Shown here piece after piece: positions 1 to 7,981 of a stretch of 64,000 nt of DNA (position 1 is the stretch's first letter; each line of letters opens with the position of its first letter). The notes beneath the pieces were generated by a model. That model ran no database searches. It was not told the DNA's origin and saw only the letters and a list, made by a program, of their open reading frames with translations. The stretch comes from Methanocorpusculum sp. UBA424. GTDB lineage: Archaea > Halobacteriota > Methanomicrobia > Methanomicrobiales > Methanocorpusculaceae. The translations under genes and the position numbers were made by a program. The stretch covers positions 1-64,000 of the forward strand of contig DAHC01000014.1 in assembly GCA_002498375.1 (NCBI GenBank), given 5' to 3'.

Positions 1-55
1 TTCTATTTTTCATACGGATATGGGGGTATGTCATGTGCGGAATTCGTGTATCATT

Positions 56-616
56 TCAGCGGACTTGTTGTGTCATGGTGAGCGGAATGGGTGTGTCATA
101 TGGGACGTAATATTCAATTTTATCTATGAAATTCCTCAGAGATATCTCAATATAATACATTGCTAGATAAACTTCGGCCATTTCTTTTCCGTTAATTTTT
201 AAGAGTCCGATAGTGTTTTTAAAAAAGTCCGATTTTGATTCAGAGATAATTTCTGAAACCTGTGAAGATAGAGGATCCTCAATTAAAGGCATAACTTTTG
301 GAAAAACCCATATCCGAAGATGATACCCTGTTGATGGGGAGAGGAGATTATTTGCAGCACTTGAGAGACTTTGAACGTATTCATCAATAAAGTGAAAATA
401 GGGATAATTTTCTATTAATACTTCTACCCGAACATCGCACTCCAATTCGAACTCTCTTTCGAATGTAACTTCATCTGTGGGCTCAAAATAACACAATGCC
501 CCCTCTAATCTTTTTGCCAGATCCTCACCATTGTCTTTATCCAAGTATTCAACGTATTGTACCAGAGTCTGCATAAAAGCAGCTTCATCTGGTAATTGAT
601 AGGTAAAAGAGCTCAT
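56..616 (-). CDS. Hypothetical protein of type I R-M operon
   Basis: A 186-residue soluble protein that I do not recognise. It is acidic, has no membrane segment and shows no catalytic motif; the C-terminal half (around residues 120-186) looks helical. Its ATG overlaps the hsdS stop codon in an ATGA arrangement, so it is probably translated by coupling to hsdS and belongs to the restriction-modification operon. Like its neighbours it is AT-rich compared with the housekeeping genes further on, which suggests acquisition together with hsdS. It could be an accessory or regulatory subunit of the R-M system, but the sequence alone does not show this. Confidence 0.7.
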   Translation of the reverse strand: MSSFTYQLPDEAAFMQTLVQYVEYLDKDNGEDLAKRLEGALCYFEPTDEVTFEREFELECDVRVEVLIENYPYFHFIDEYVQSLSSAANNLLSPSTGYHLRIWVFPKVMPLIEDPLSSQVSEIISESKSDFFKNTIGLLKINGKEMAEVYLAMYYIEISLRNFIDKIEYYVPYDTPIPLTMTQQVR

Positions 617-1887
617 ACCTTAATCTCACCATTCATCAATTTTGGCAACAGAGTATCTCTGATCTCTCTCAGCATCAATTTCTCTTTTTGATTCACAACA
701 ATCATTGAGTAATATTTCTCTATGGTGTCACTAAATTCTCGAGCGAGACTTGATGCGGGAGCTAATATTTTATAATTTTTAATTATGCTTACGTTTAGAT
801 TCTGCTGAGCTGAACCTACAGAAATACTCTGTAAGTTATCTCTTGCAAGATATAGGGAATAATAGAGAAACAAATAACCATATTCTTTCTTTGTCACTAA
901 TGCTGCACACGCCTGATTTGATGTTCCAGTTATTTCAAGAATACCCATATGACCTACAGTTGGGGCTGCATATAATGCAATTAGAATCGTTTTTGGTTCC
1001 CAAAACTTACAGTTTGACTCTTTCAATCCCAGAGGGGTTATTTGTTCAGCTGAAGATAAGAGTGGTGCATCAATTAATTCACCTGTTTTAAACCATGGGA
1101 TCGTTCCCTCTTCCCAGTAAGTTTTTACATTTCTTTTTGGCGTGCCACCAGTCTCTATTTTGTCACAGAAATCTACGACAGGTCGAATATCCCACCCCTC
1201 CGGCACCATTCCCATCTCGCTCTCCACCATCTTCCCACCCGCCGATTTATACGGCTTTCCCTCAGCATTTGGAAACTCGAACTCAACAAACCACCTGCAG
1301 AACAACGCCCGGGCGATCTCTTCGAGAACATTGTTCATGCGGGTGTTGAGCTCGATCTTGTCGTCGAGTGAGGAGAGGATGGCGGCGATCTTCTTTTGGA
1401 CGGGGAGAGGGGGGAGAGGGATTATTACTTTTTTTAGAGAGGAAAGGGGGCGGCTAATTGCAGGGACTCCTGTTGTAGACGTATTTGATAGGAGTCCATT
1501 TTGTCCAATTGGGGAAAGGAAAAAATAAAAGACAAATTTTGGCTCAGCTTTTGTCTTATCACATGTAATTCTCATCTGACTTTGAGACACCACATATCGA
1601 GGATATTTGGAATTATGTGGTATCAATCCAACCTGTCCTAATGTTCCCCTATGCGTGAATACAATGTCTTCAGGAAATGCATTAGAATTTTTCAAACTGT
1701 CTGCTTTCTCTTCGGTCAGATAAACAAAATCTTCATCATGAAATTTGCCATCAACTAGATTCCCGCCTCGAATAATGGGAACTCCATCATTCACAAAATT
1801 AGAGGATTTAATATCTGAACCAAAAGGTCCCATCGAAATACTGGTAACAATATCTTCTATTTTTGTTTCAATCCATTCTCCACTCAT
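613..1887 (-). CDS. hsdS: Type I restriction-modification specificity subunit HsdS
   Basis: DNA-recognition subunit of a type I restriction-modification system; it pairs with two HsdM subunits (and HsdR) and its two target-recognition domains read the two halves of the target. The 424-residue protein shows the classic duplicated plan: TRD1 at about residues 1-155 starting with the EWIETKIEDI motif, a central conserved helix with PLPPLPVQKKIAAILSSLDD at about 156-180, TRD2 from about residue 228 (MVPEGWDIRPV) and a second conserved helix ending in LRDTLLPKLMNGEI. Length is typical. Its start overlaps the stop of the upstream membrane protein by 4 nt and its stop overlaps the next gene. TRDs are AT-rich, as is common for exchanged specificity domains. 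Confidence 0.95.
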   Translation of the reverse strand: MSGEWIETKIEDIVTSISMGPFGSDIKSSNFVNDGVPIIRGGNLVDGKFHDEDFVYLTEEKADSLKNSNAFPEDIVFTHRGTLGQVGLIPHNSKYPRYVVSQSQMRITCDKTKAEPKFVFYFFLSPIGQNGLLSNTSTTGVPAISRPLSSLKKVIIPLPPLPVQKKIAAILSSLDDKIELNTRMNNVLEEIARALFCRWFVEFEFPNAEGKPYKSAGGKMVESEMGMVPEGWDIRPVVDFCDKIETGGTPKRNVKTYWEEGTIPWFKTGELIDAPLLSSAEQITPLGLKESNCKFWEPKTILIALYAAPTVGHMGILEITGTSNQACAALVTKKEYGYLFLYYSLYLARDNLQSISVGSAQQNLNVSIIKNYKILAPASSLAREFSDTIEKYYSMIVVNQKEKLMLREIRDTLLPKLMNGEIKV

Positions 1888-2390
1888 GAATCTAAACTCT
1901 CCTTTAACTCTCTCAAATAATCCATATCATTTTCAATAAACATCTCTAATTTTTTCTTGGCATTATTGTTCGGGGAAGCTCCAACAATATTTCCTGTTCT
2001 GAATTCTCGTACATAATCAATTGGTTTATCCATTGCCTTATCTATTTCCTGTAATTTTTCAATCATATCAAAATAAACATGAATATCCATCTTTGGCAAT
2101 TCAGCAATCTCTCTGTAATTGTAAAAAATATTATCATCTATAAGATGTGTTTTTATGAACGTCTCTAATGCACTATGATCATGTGAAGTAAGTGCATCCT
2201 CAAATTCACATAATCGAGAGTATAACTTATTAATATAAAGTTTGAACACTAATTTGAAGGCATTATTCTCCTCCTCCTTTTTCTTCCGATCTCTTATTGT
2301 ATCAATTATAATAGTAACTCCAATCCCCGTTATGGATGCGAGTACCGCTCCGCCAACCAATGATAGAATAGTAATCCAAACGTCATCCAT
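1884..2390 (-). CDS. Membrane-anchored hypothetical protein in R-M operon
   Basis: A 168-residue protein with one N-terminal membrane segment (about residues 6-28, ITILSLVGGAVLASITGIGV) followed by a basic and acidic stretch (RDRKKKEEE) and a cytoplasmic helical domain. No enzymatic motif is visible. It lies between the broken DUF1016 gene (8-nt gap) and hsdS (4-nt overlap) and must be cotranscribed with the restriction-modification genes. The topology resembles small membrane-tethered accessory proteins seen in defence operons, but a function cannot be assigned. Base composition is AT-rich like hsdS. Confidence 0.7.
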   Translation of the reverse strand: MDDVWITILSLVGGAVLASITGIGVTIIIDTIRDRKKKEEENNAFKLVFKLYINKLYSRLCEFEDALTSHDHSALETFIKTHLIDDNIFYNYREIAELPKMDIHVYFDMIEKLQEIDKAMDKPIDYVREFRTGNIVGASPNNNAKKKLEMFIENDMDYLRELKESLDS

Positions 2391-2398
2391 ACTATCCT

Positions 2399-3639
2399 TT
2401 AACTCCCACCATTTTCATTATCCCTTCCTACATGCCGATACTCCACTTCCATCTCCCTCAGCACGTTAACCTCATGCTCCACAAACCGTTCCAGCTCCTC
2501 GATGCTCGGCAAAACAACTTCGTACTTCGACACAAAAACCTCATTTGAAAGACCTCCAGTAGCATACTCAACGACCATATCATTCTTCCTTGGGCAAAGC
2601 AGCAAACCCACCGGCGGATTATCTCCCTCCACCATCTCATTTCTCCTAAACCAATTCAGATACATATTCATCTAAGTCCTCCTGCTGCTAAAGCAGCGGG
2701 GGACGGCACGCAAGCCCAACGGGCTTGCACGCGTCCCACATGTGCATGACTCAAACCCTCCATTTTGAGATCCACCAAAACATGGCACTTCAAAATCCGG
2801 TGATAAAACACCAGATCCACAAAATAATACTCATCTCCAACGAGCATTTTCTTCTGCCGTGCCTCAAAACAAAACCCGTGCCCAAGCTCCAGCAAAAACT
2901 CCTTCAACTTATCAAGAAGTGCCGACTCGAAGGCAGACTCATCCATCACCTCGGCGGGCTTCAGACCGAGGAATTCAAACACATAGGGATCACGAATCAC
3001 CTGAGCTGGAGACGAAACCTCCGCTCCCTCATTCACCAGACGACAGAGCGCCTCCTTATCCTTCGACAGACCCGACCGTTCAAAATACATCGAATCAATC
3101 TGCCGCTTCAGTTCCCGGACCGACCAGACGCCCCGCATACACTCAACTTCATAAAATGCACGCTTAAGAGGGTTTTCTATCTGCATAATTTCGGAAATAT
3201 GCGAAAAAGATAATGATGAAACAAGTTTATCGATAGGTGCTTTGAATTGTGGGGACACTGTACCCACAATTCCTTCTATTAAAGTGTATCGCTCAGGCTC
3301 CAGATCTCTGCAGACCGCAAGACACGCGTCCCTAACCTCACCTGAAAGCAAACCCAGAACCTCCGGATACCGCTCATAAAACTGCACATACCGGAAAAGT
3401 GCCCGCTTATCACAACTCCGCATCCCAGAATCCGACAACGACAAAGAAAGCCGGTCAAACAACTTATCCCCGTATCCTGCCCGATCTGCACCATGCAGCT
3501 CGAACTCCTTAATATATGCTCCAATACACCAATTTCGAAGCGTCAGCGAAACATTCACCGCCTTCACTGCAGACGAAACAAACCGTGAATCGACATCGCG
3601 AATCGACCCGACCAGCGCATTAAACGAAAAATCCCCCAT
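2399..3639 (-). pseudogene. DUF1016 (YhcG-type) PD-(D/E)XK nuclease, split by a hairpin insertion
   Basis: A DUF1016/YhcG-family protein: N-terminal helical domain followed by a PD-(D/E)XK nuclease domain, a family common beside type I R-M systems. The first reading frame (2668-3639) gives 323 residues and carries the nuclease core (YYFVDLVFYHRILKCHVLVD), then runs into repeat-derived residues and stops. The natural C-terminus (YLNWFRRNEMVEGDNPPVGL and onwards) continues in another frame at 2399-2671. Between them lies about 60 nt of two hairpins. Start 3639 is chosen because GAGGTG lies 5 nt upstream; it overlaps the hsdM end. The two parts overlap as ATGA, so a two-chain product is conceivable, but I call it an interrupted gene. 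Confidence 0.85.
2676..2737. repeat. Two-hairpin repeat inserted in the DUF1016 gene
   Basis: Two adjacent stem-loops: GCTGC-TAAA-GCAGC at 2684-2697 flanked by C-rich and G-rich arms, and GCAAGCCC-AAC-GGGCTTGC at 2710-2728 with an outer GGAC/GTCC pair. The unit interrupts the conserved nuclease-domain boundary of the DUF1016 protein. It has the same design (short GC stems, 3-4 nt loops, tandem) as the hairpin arrays at 7.8, 9.1, 10.0, 51.9 and 59.6 kb. Confidence 0.75.
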
Positions 3640-3640
3640 C

Positions 3641-5155
3641 TTACACCTCAAACCCCACGCTCTTCAGCTGCTCCTTAATCTCCTCCTCCGCTTTTTTACT
3701 CTCTGCAAACAACTCCCTCAGCTCCCCGGTCAATCGTTTCATCTTATCCTCGAACGCTTCCCCGTCATCCTCCACCTCGGCAAGGCCCACATACCGACCG
3801 GGTGTCAAAATATAATCCTGCTTTGCGATATCCTCCGTAGAAACAACCGCACAGAACCCCTTTACCTCCTCCAGCGTTCCCTTCTCGAACTCGGCAACCG
3901 TCCGTCCGATCAGCTCGATCTCTTCCTGCGTCAGCTCGCGAAGCTTCCTCGACTTCATCGTGCCCATACTTCGGGCATCGATAAACACCGTCTTGTTCTT
4001 CTGCTTCTTATCCTTGTTAATAAACCACAGAGACACCGGGATCTGCGTCGTATAAAACAACTGAGGCGGCATCGCGACGATACACTCCACCAGATCGGCC
4101 GCTACAATATTCTTCCGGATATCCCCCTCGCCGCCCGACTGCGAAGAAAGCGAACCGTTCGCGAGAACCAGACCAAGCCTTCCATGCGGAGCCAGATGGT
4201 GGATCATATGCTGCATCCATGCGAAGTTCGCATTCCCCGCAGGAGGAATCCCATACTTCCATCGAGCATCATCCGCCAGCTTATCCGCTCCCCAGTTCGA
4301 CAAATTAAACGGCGGATTCGCCATAATAAAATCCGCCTTCAGCGTCGGGTGAAGATCATTATAGAACGTATCCGCAGCGAACCGTCCAAGATCCGCCTCG
4401 ATCCCCCGAATCGCCAGATTCATCTGTGCCATCTTCCAGGTCGTCGGGTTCGAATCCTGACCATACACCGAGATATTATTGATATTTCCCCGGTGGTCCT
4501 CGATAAACTTCGCCGACTGCACAAACATACCACCCGAACCGCAGCACGGATCATACACCCGCCCCTTGCACGGCTGAATAACCTCGACAAGCGTCTTCAC
4601 CACACAGGCAGGCGTGAAAAATTCACCTGCGAGCTTCCCCTCCTGCTCTGCAAACATCGACAGACAATATTCATACGTTCGCCCGAGAATATCCTTACTC
4701 TCCCCGTGATCTGCCATCTTGATATTCGTAAACAGATCCACCACTTCACCGAGCCGGCGTTTATCCAGCTCAGGGCGGGCAAACGTCTTTGGCAGAATAT
4801 CTTTCAGACGCTTATTTTCCTTTTCGATCTCCCGCATTGCGTTATCGATCGTCGTTCCGATCTCGGCAGTGTGAGAGTTTGCAGCAATAACCTCCCAGCG
4901 TGCATCGGCAGGAACATAAAACACGCCTTCCGCGAGATACTCATCCCGATCCTCCTCAAACCCCTTACCCTCCTTTTTCAGAGCGGTATATTTCTGCTCA
5001 AACCTGTCAGAAATATACTTCAGAAAAATAAGACCCAAAACAACATGCTTGTACTCCGATGCATCCATATTCCCCCGAAGAACGCAGGCTGCATCCCAAA
5101 TTTTCTTTTCAAAACCTAAATCTGCTGTATTATTATCTGCCATGCCAATCGCCAC
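3641..5155 (-). CDS. hsdM: Type I restriction-modification methyltransferase subunit HsdM
   Basis: N6-adenine methyltransferase subunit of the type I R-M system. The 504-residue protein has the N-terminal HsdM helical domain (LRGNMDASEYKHVVLGLIFLKYISDRFE, about residues 27-55), the AdoMet motif YDPCCGSGGMF at about 201-211 and the catalytic NPPF tetrapeptide of motif IV at about 281-284. Full family length with no break. It is the promoter-proximal gene of the operon; the roughly 400-nt region upstream holds its promoter. It is followed by the DUF1016 gene with overlapping ends. HsdR is not seen in this window and should lie beyond position 1 or elsewhere. Confidence 0.97.
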   Translation of the reverse strand: MAIGMADNNTADLGFEKKIWDAACVLRGNMDASEYKHVVLGLIFLKYISDRFEQKYTALKKEGKGFEEDRDEYLAEGVFYVPADARWEVIAANSHTAEIGTTIDNAMREIEKENKRLKDILPKTFARPELDKRRLGEVVDLFTNIKMADHGESKDILGRTYEYCLSMFAEQEGKLAGEFFTPACVVKTLVEVIQPCKGRVYDPCCGSGGMFVQSAKFIEDHRGNINNISVYGQDSNPTTWKMAQMNLAIRGIEADLGRFAADTFYNDLHPTLKADFIMANPPFNLSNWGADKLADDARWKYGIPPAGNANFAWMQHMIHHLAPHGRLGLVLANGSLSSQSGGEGDIRKNIVAADLVECIVAMPPQLFYTTQIPVSLWFINKDKKQKNKTVFIDARSMGTMKSRKLRELTQEEIELIGRTVAEFEKGTLEEVKGFCAVVSTEDIAKQDYILTPGRYVGLAEVEDDGEAFEDKMKRLTGELRELFAESKKAEEEIKEQLKSVGFEV

Positions 5156-5554
5156 TTCAAAAATGAAGATATAATGATTCTTTATGGTGATTTAGGAGGG
5201 ATAAATTCATCGTTAGGTTCTCCTCAGCCTTCTCCTATATATACCCGCATTATCACGTATTACGTCAAAACAAACTTTAAAATAACCTCAAAACCAACGA
5301 AAATATAGACAAAGTTCGTACAGGAAAAAAAGAATCAGTGCGGTCCGGCATACGAGTCCTGCGGGACGGTGAGCTATTTTAGGGTACGGTTCGCAGCCAA
5401 ATAAGTCGTCCTCCTCTGCCCACGGGCCAAACTGAAAATTTCTTCCTCTCCGAACTGATCACGAACCCCAGGTTCGCGACACAACGGAACTCAGGCCCCG
5501 CGTTTGGTCTGAAAAATTGTATGGATACCCGCCAGGGGTAAACTTGAATTAACA
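5156..5554. other. Intergenic region between hsdM and the RHH gene
   Basis: About 400 nt without a gene. The left part (5160-5330) is AT-rich and must carry the hsdM promoter. The right part holds small stem-loops: CGAACC-CCA-GGTTCG near 5461-5475 and TACCC-GCCA-GGGGTA near 5525-5540, similar in design to the hairpin arrays but sharing no clear module with them. I see no RNA gene. Confidence 0.5.
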
Positions 5555-5797
5555 ATGAACACATTAATGCAAATGACGGAACTCGACAATTCCAAGAATG
5601 TAACGACAGTCAGACTCAACACTGCGATCAACTCGAGCCGCGTCAGATTCCCTGACTCGCTGTCCGTAAAGATCCCTACCTACGCACGGCAGGGACTCGA
5701 GATCGCAGCACAGGAACAGGGACTCACCCTCTCCGAACTCACACGGGATATCATCGAGGGATACCTCGAAGGATCCTTCAAAACCAAAAATCGCTGA
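5555..5797 (+). CDS. Small ribbon-helix-helix-like DNA-binding protein
   Basis: An 80-residue protein whose central and C-terminal part (about residues 34-70: LSVKIPTYARQGLEIAAQEQ then GLTLSELTRDIIEGYL) has the strand-helix-helix pattern of CopG/Arc-type repressors: an alternating strand followed by two helices, the second containing the typical LSELTRDII. The N-terminal 25 residues are polar and poorly structured. It stands alone, without a toxin gene next to it, so it could be an orphan antitoxin or a regulator of the accessory region. Three in-frame ATGs (5555, 5567, 5573) are possible starts and none has a clear Shine-Dalgarno sequence. Confidence 0.6.
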   Translation: MNTLMQMTELDNSKNVTTVRLNTAINSSRVRFPDSLSVKIPTYARQGLEIAAQEQGLTLSELTRDIIEGYLEGSFKTKNR

Positions 5798-5908
5798 AAA
5801 GCGAATCCATTTCTCTTTTTTTCAATTAGGAGTTACGCAATATTGGCTGGGATCCTTGGTGGAATACAATCAGGGAAGGAGATGGTTAGGTGTGGAAGCA
5901 TGAGAATA

Positions 5909-6058
5909 AAACCAACCGCGAATCGGCGCGAATCTGAGCCCTGCGGGCTCTCAGAATCGGATTTGCTGATCCTCACTCTCGCAATCCAGCTCCGCTGTCT
6001 TGCTCCTCCCTCATCGGGACCGTTCGGGCAAATCCTGTCGGCGCCCCAGCGCCTCCTT
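5909..6058 (+). repeat. Left copy of 150-bp inverted repeat flanking the GxxExxY gene
   Basis: The reverse complement of this stretch recurs at 6548-6697 with high identity: both start with AACCAACCGCGAATCGGCGCG and share AATCGGATTTGCTGATCCTCA, CTCCCTCATCGGGACCGTTC and CGGGCAAATCCTGTCG. Differences are concentrated in short hairpin modules (GAGCCC-TGCG-GGCTC here against GCCGCCCTTCGGGC in the other copy). The inner end supplies the stop codon of the GxxExxY gene. Confidence 0.85.
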
Positions 6059-6509
6059 AGGGAGAGTTTGGCATATTTTGATTTTTCAGATATTTTTCAT
6101 CGGAATAGACAAATCTCTGCCATTCAAGTTTACCCTTCTTGCCGAAGTTCAATAAGATCCCTGCTTTGATCCCGGTTGCTTTCAGATAATGAAGAAGCTG
6201 GGCAGTGTCCGCATCGGTGAGTTTGGTTATTGCTTTGAGCTCAAGGATGATCTTTTCATAACAGATGATATCGGCTTGATAGGTGCTTGGAAGTTTTTCA
6301 CCTCTATAGTAAACATCCAGATGTTTCTCCATCTCGGCAGGAATGCCGGCATCCCTGAACTCCACCATTAAAGCATCACGATAGACTGCTTCCAGAAACC
6401 CGCTGCCGAGGGAATTATACACCCGAAAAGCGCAGCCGACGATCGTGCGAATCTCGGAAAAATAGAGAATATCCTTATCTTCAGAGTTGCTTAGATCTCC
6501 AGAATCCAT
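6057..6509 (-). CDS. GxxExxY family protein
   Basis: A 150-residue member of the GxxExxY family, a compact PD-(D/E)XK-like fold of unknown cellular role found in many scattered copies in environmental prokaryotes. The diagnostic motif is GSGFLEAVYRDAL at about residues 36-48, followed by the nuclease-like core YQADIICYEKIILELKAI (about 78-95), with D and ExK in place. It is transcribed toward the left copy of a 150-bp inverted repeat, which provides its TAA. Being boxed between the two inverted copies, the gene looks like the cargo of a small mobile unit. No recombinase is present. Base composition matches neither the R-M genes nor the GC-rich cassette that follows. Confidence 0.9.
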   Translation of the reverse strand: MDSGDLSNSEDKDILYFSEIRTIVGCAFRVYNSLGSGFLEAVYRDALMVEFRDAGIPAEMEKHLDVYYRGEKLPSTYQADIICYEKIILELKAITKLTDADTAQLLHYLKATGIKAGILLNFGKKGKLEWQRFVYSDEKYLKNQNMPNSP

Positions 6510-6547
6510 GATTTTTCATTCATAATCCAAAGACGATATAATTTTCC

Positions 6548-6697
6548 AAGGAGCCGCCGGGGCGGCGACAGGATTTGCCCGAACGGTCCCGATGAGGGAG
6601 GAGCAAGACTGCAGAGCAGGCTTGCGAGAGTGAGGATCAGCAAATCCGATTTTTCTCGCCCGAAGGGCGGCTTCGCGCCGATTCGCGGTTGGTTTTT
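6548..6697 (-). repeat. Right copy of 150-bp inverted repeat flanking the GxxExxY gene
   Basis: Inverted partner of 5909-6058. The outer end reads TTCGCGGTTGGTTTT on the plus strand at 6682-6696. Together the two copies enclose about 490 nt containing only the GxxExxY gene. Confidence 0.85.
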
Positions 6698-7064
6698 TCT
6701 CTTCTTTATACCCTAATGCCGTACACGAGATCGAAGTACATGTTTCGTGTTTTTTCCGTTCAGACCACCCCGGCCGCCGTCTTGCCGGAACATACCACAA
6801 CACACCATAAGACATCACAAGATATCATAAAATACCATCAAATATCATCACATATCACTCAAAAACACAGTATTTTATCAAAAAACATCCAACAATAGTG
6901 TGAGGAAAAAAAACACCTCGGGAAGTGATCAAAACAACCAGCACAAATGAAAAAACGTGTCTGCCCGATTCTGACTTTAGAGGGAAAGAAAAGAACAGAC
7001 ACTACTCTCTTAGACCTTTGGGATAATCAAAATATTTGAAACATCCCGATCGACCCTTCGTCCC
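6698..7064. other. Intergenic region with no recognised gene
   Basis: AT-rich DNA with a run of CATCACA/TCATAAAATA-type near-repeats at about 6811-6865 and no convincing reading frame. The only open frames are short and lack ribosome binding sites. I see no RNA gene or terminator beyond A-rich tracts at 6906-6912. Confidence 0.4.
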
Positions 7065-7322
7065 GGTTGACATCAGACGGCAGACGTCAGACGTCACCCG
7101 CATTTTCAGAAAAAAGAACTACCTGGAAAAATCGAGCCGCACTCTCCACGAGAGAGATGAGCTGCCGAAATACTCTTGTGTTATTTCTTTCTTTCTAAAA
7201 GTATATATAGTTACCTAAGGGTCTCGAAAAAAGATGGAAGAAAACGATCCCCGAAAAATTGTCCGGGTATCTGTTTTCCAAAAAACAACCTGACGTCTGA
7301 CGTCTGCCGCCTGACGTCAACC
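7065..7322. repeat. 258-bp unit bounded by 32-bp inverted repeats
   Basis: Plus-strand 7065-7096 and the reverse complement of 7291-7322 agree at 30 of 32 positions; both contain the core GGCAGACGTCAGACGTCA with two overlapping GACGTC palindromes. The 194 nt between carry no reading frame of note but contain a strong TATA box. The layout resembles a miniature inverted-repeat element, or a double operator. Confidence 0.7.
7197..7210 (+). promoter_or_regulatory. Probable TATA box for the 7335 gene cassette
   Basis: TAAAAGTATATATAG is a near-ideal archaeal BRE/TATA sequence. Transcription would start about 25 nt downstream (near 7230) and give a roughly 100-nt leader that includes the right arm of the 32-bp inverted repeat, just before the ATG at 7335. 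Confidence 0.6.
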
Positions 7323-7334
7323 TACAAAGTAAAA

Positions 7335-7799
7335 ATGCGACAACATGCATATCTCAGAATAACCGACGAGGAAGGAAACACCCTCGACAGCATCGCAAAA
7401 AACCTCGGCTTTGTCAGCCGCACCGACCTCTTCACCGCCTGTGCCCATCTCCTCATCTACGGAGAGGCAGCAGACGGCGAACCCTCCCCCGACCCCGTCA
7501 CGGAACAGGAACTCAAAAACCTCCACGGACTCAACGAAAAATATCTCCTCCAGATGCGGACCTTCGTCCAGATCCTCGACGAGATCGCCCTCCCCGTCAT
7601 CGCCATGCGGGGCATCGGCATCGTCATCAGCAGCCTCGGTCATGACATCAAACTCCTCATGCTCGAACGCTGCGGCATGGTCCCCGAGGATACCGACATC
7701 CGTGACTGGCTCAAGATCTACAAAAACACCCGCCGGTCCAGGATCATCGAATACCGGACAAAACAGTTCCAGAACATCATCACCCGGGAGGAGGAATGA
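7335..7799 (+). CDS. Hypothetical protein, first gene of GC-rich cassette
   Basis: A 154-residue protein of unknown function. The N-terminus (YLRITDEEGNTLDSIAKNLGFVSRTDLFTACAHLLI, about residues 6-40) has a strand-helix-helix look reminiscent of ribbon-helix-helix proteins; residues 60-105 form a hydrophobic helical stretch and the C-terminus is basic. The frame is open further upstream, but I chose the ATG at 7335 because the upstream part is translated inverted-repeat DNA. Codon use is strongly C-ending (CTC, ATC, GTC), shared with the next three genes and unlike the R-M operon. The stop overlaps a GGAGGA-preceded ATG at 7796. Confidence 0.65.
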   Translation: MRQHAYLRITDEEGNTLDSIAKNLGFVSRTDLFTACAHLLIYGEAADGEPSPDPVTEQELKNLHGLNEKYLLQMRTFVQILDEIALPVIAMRGIGIVISSLGHDIKLLMLERCGMVPEDTDIRDWLKIYKNTRRSRIIEYRTKQFQNIITREEE

Positions 7800-7946
7800 C
7801 TCGCAAGGCAAAGCCTTGTTCGCAAGTCTTCACTTCGCTCAGCCTTGCTGCGCTAAGGGACCTAAAGGTCCCCGCCTCGGCTGAGCCCGCCCCTGTGGGT
7901 CGGCCCGCCACCGCTGAGGGCGTCCGCGTTCCGCGTCCCCCCCGTT
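7800..7946. repeat. Hairpin array between cassette genes
   Basis: Tandem small stem-loops: GCAAGGC-AAA-GCCTTG (7803-7818), GGGACC-TAAA-GGTCCC (about 7857-7872), GC-rich stems around GCCCGCCCCTGTGGGTCGGC (7885-7904), and GGGCGTCCGCGTTCCGCGTCC (7918-7938). The GGGACC..GGTCCC stem recurs at 10095-10111, and the GCGGAACGCGGACG module recurs at 59709-59722. It separates the stop of the first cassette gene from the HNH gene while keeping an open frame. Confidence 0.75.
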
Positions 7947-7981
7947 TGCTTCCCGGCATCCGGCTCCAGGACCTCGTCATC

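Noticed and set aside
7176..7334. Extension of the first cassette gene upstream of 7335
   Set aside because: It would translate the inverted-repeat unit including its TATA box; the ATG at 7335 gives a sensible protein.
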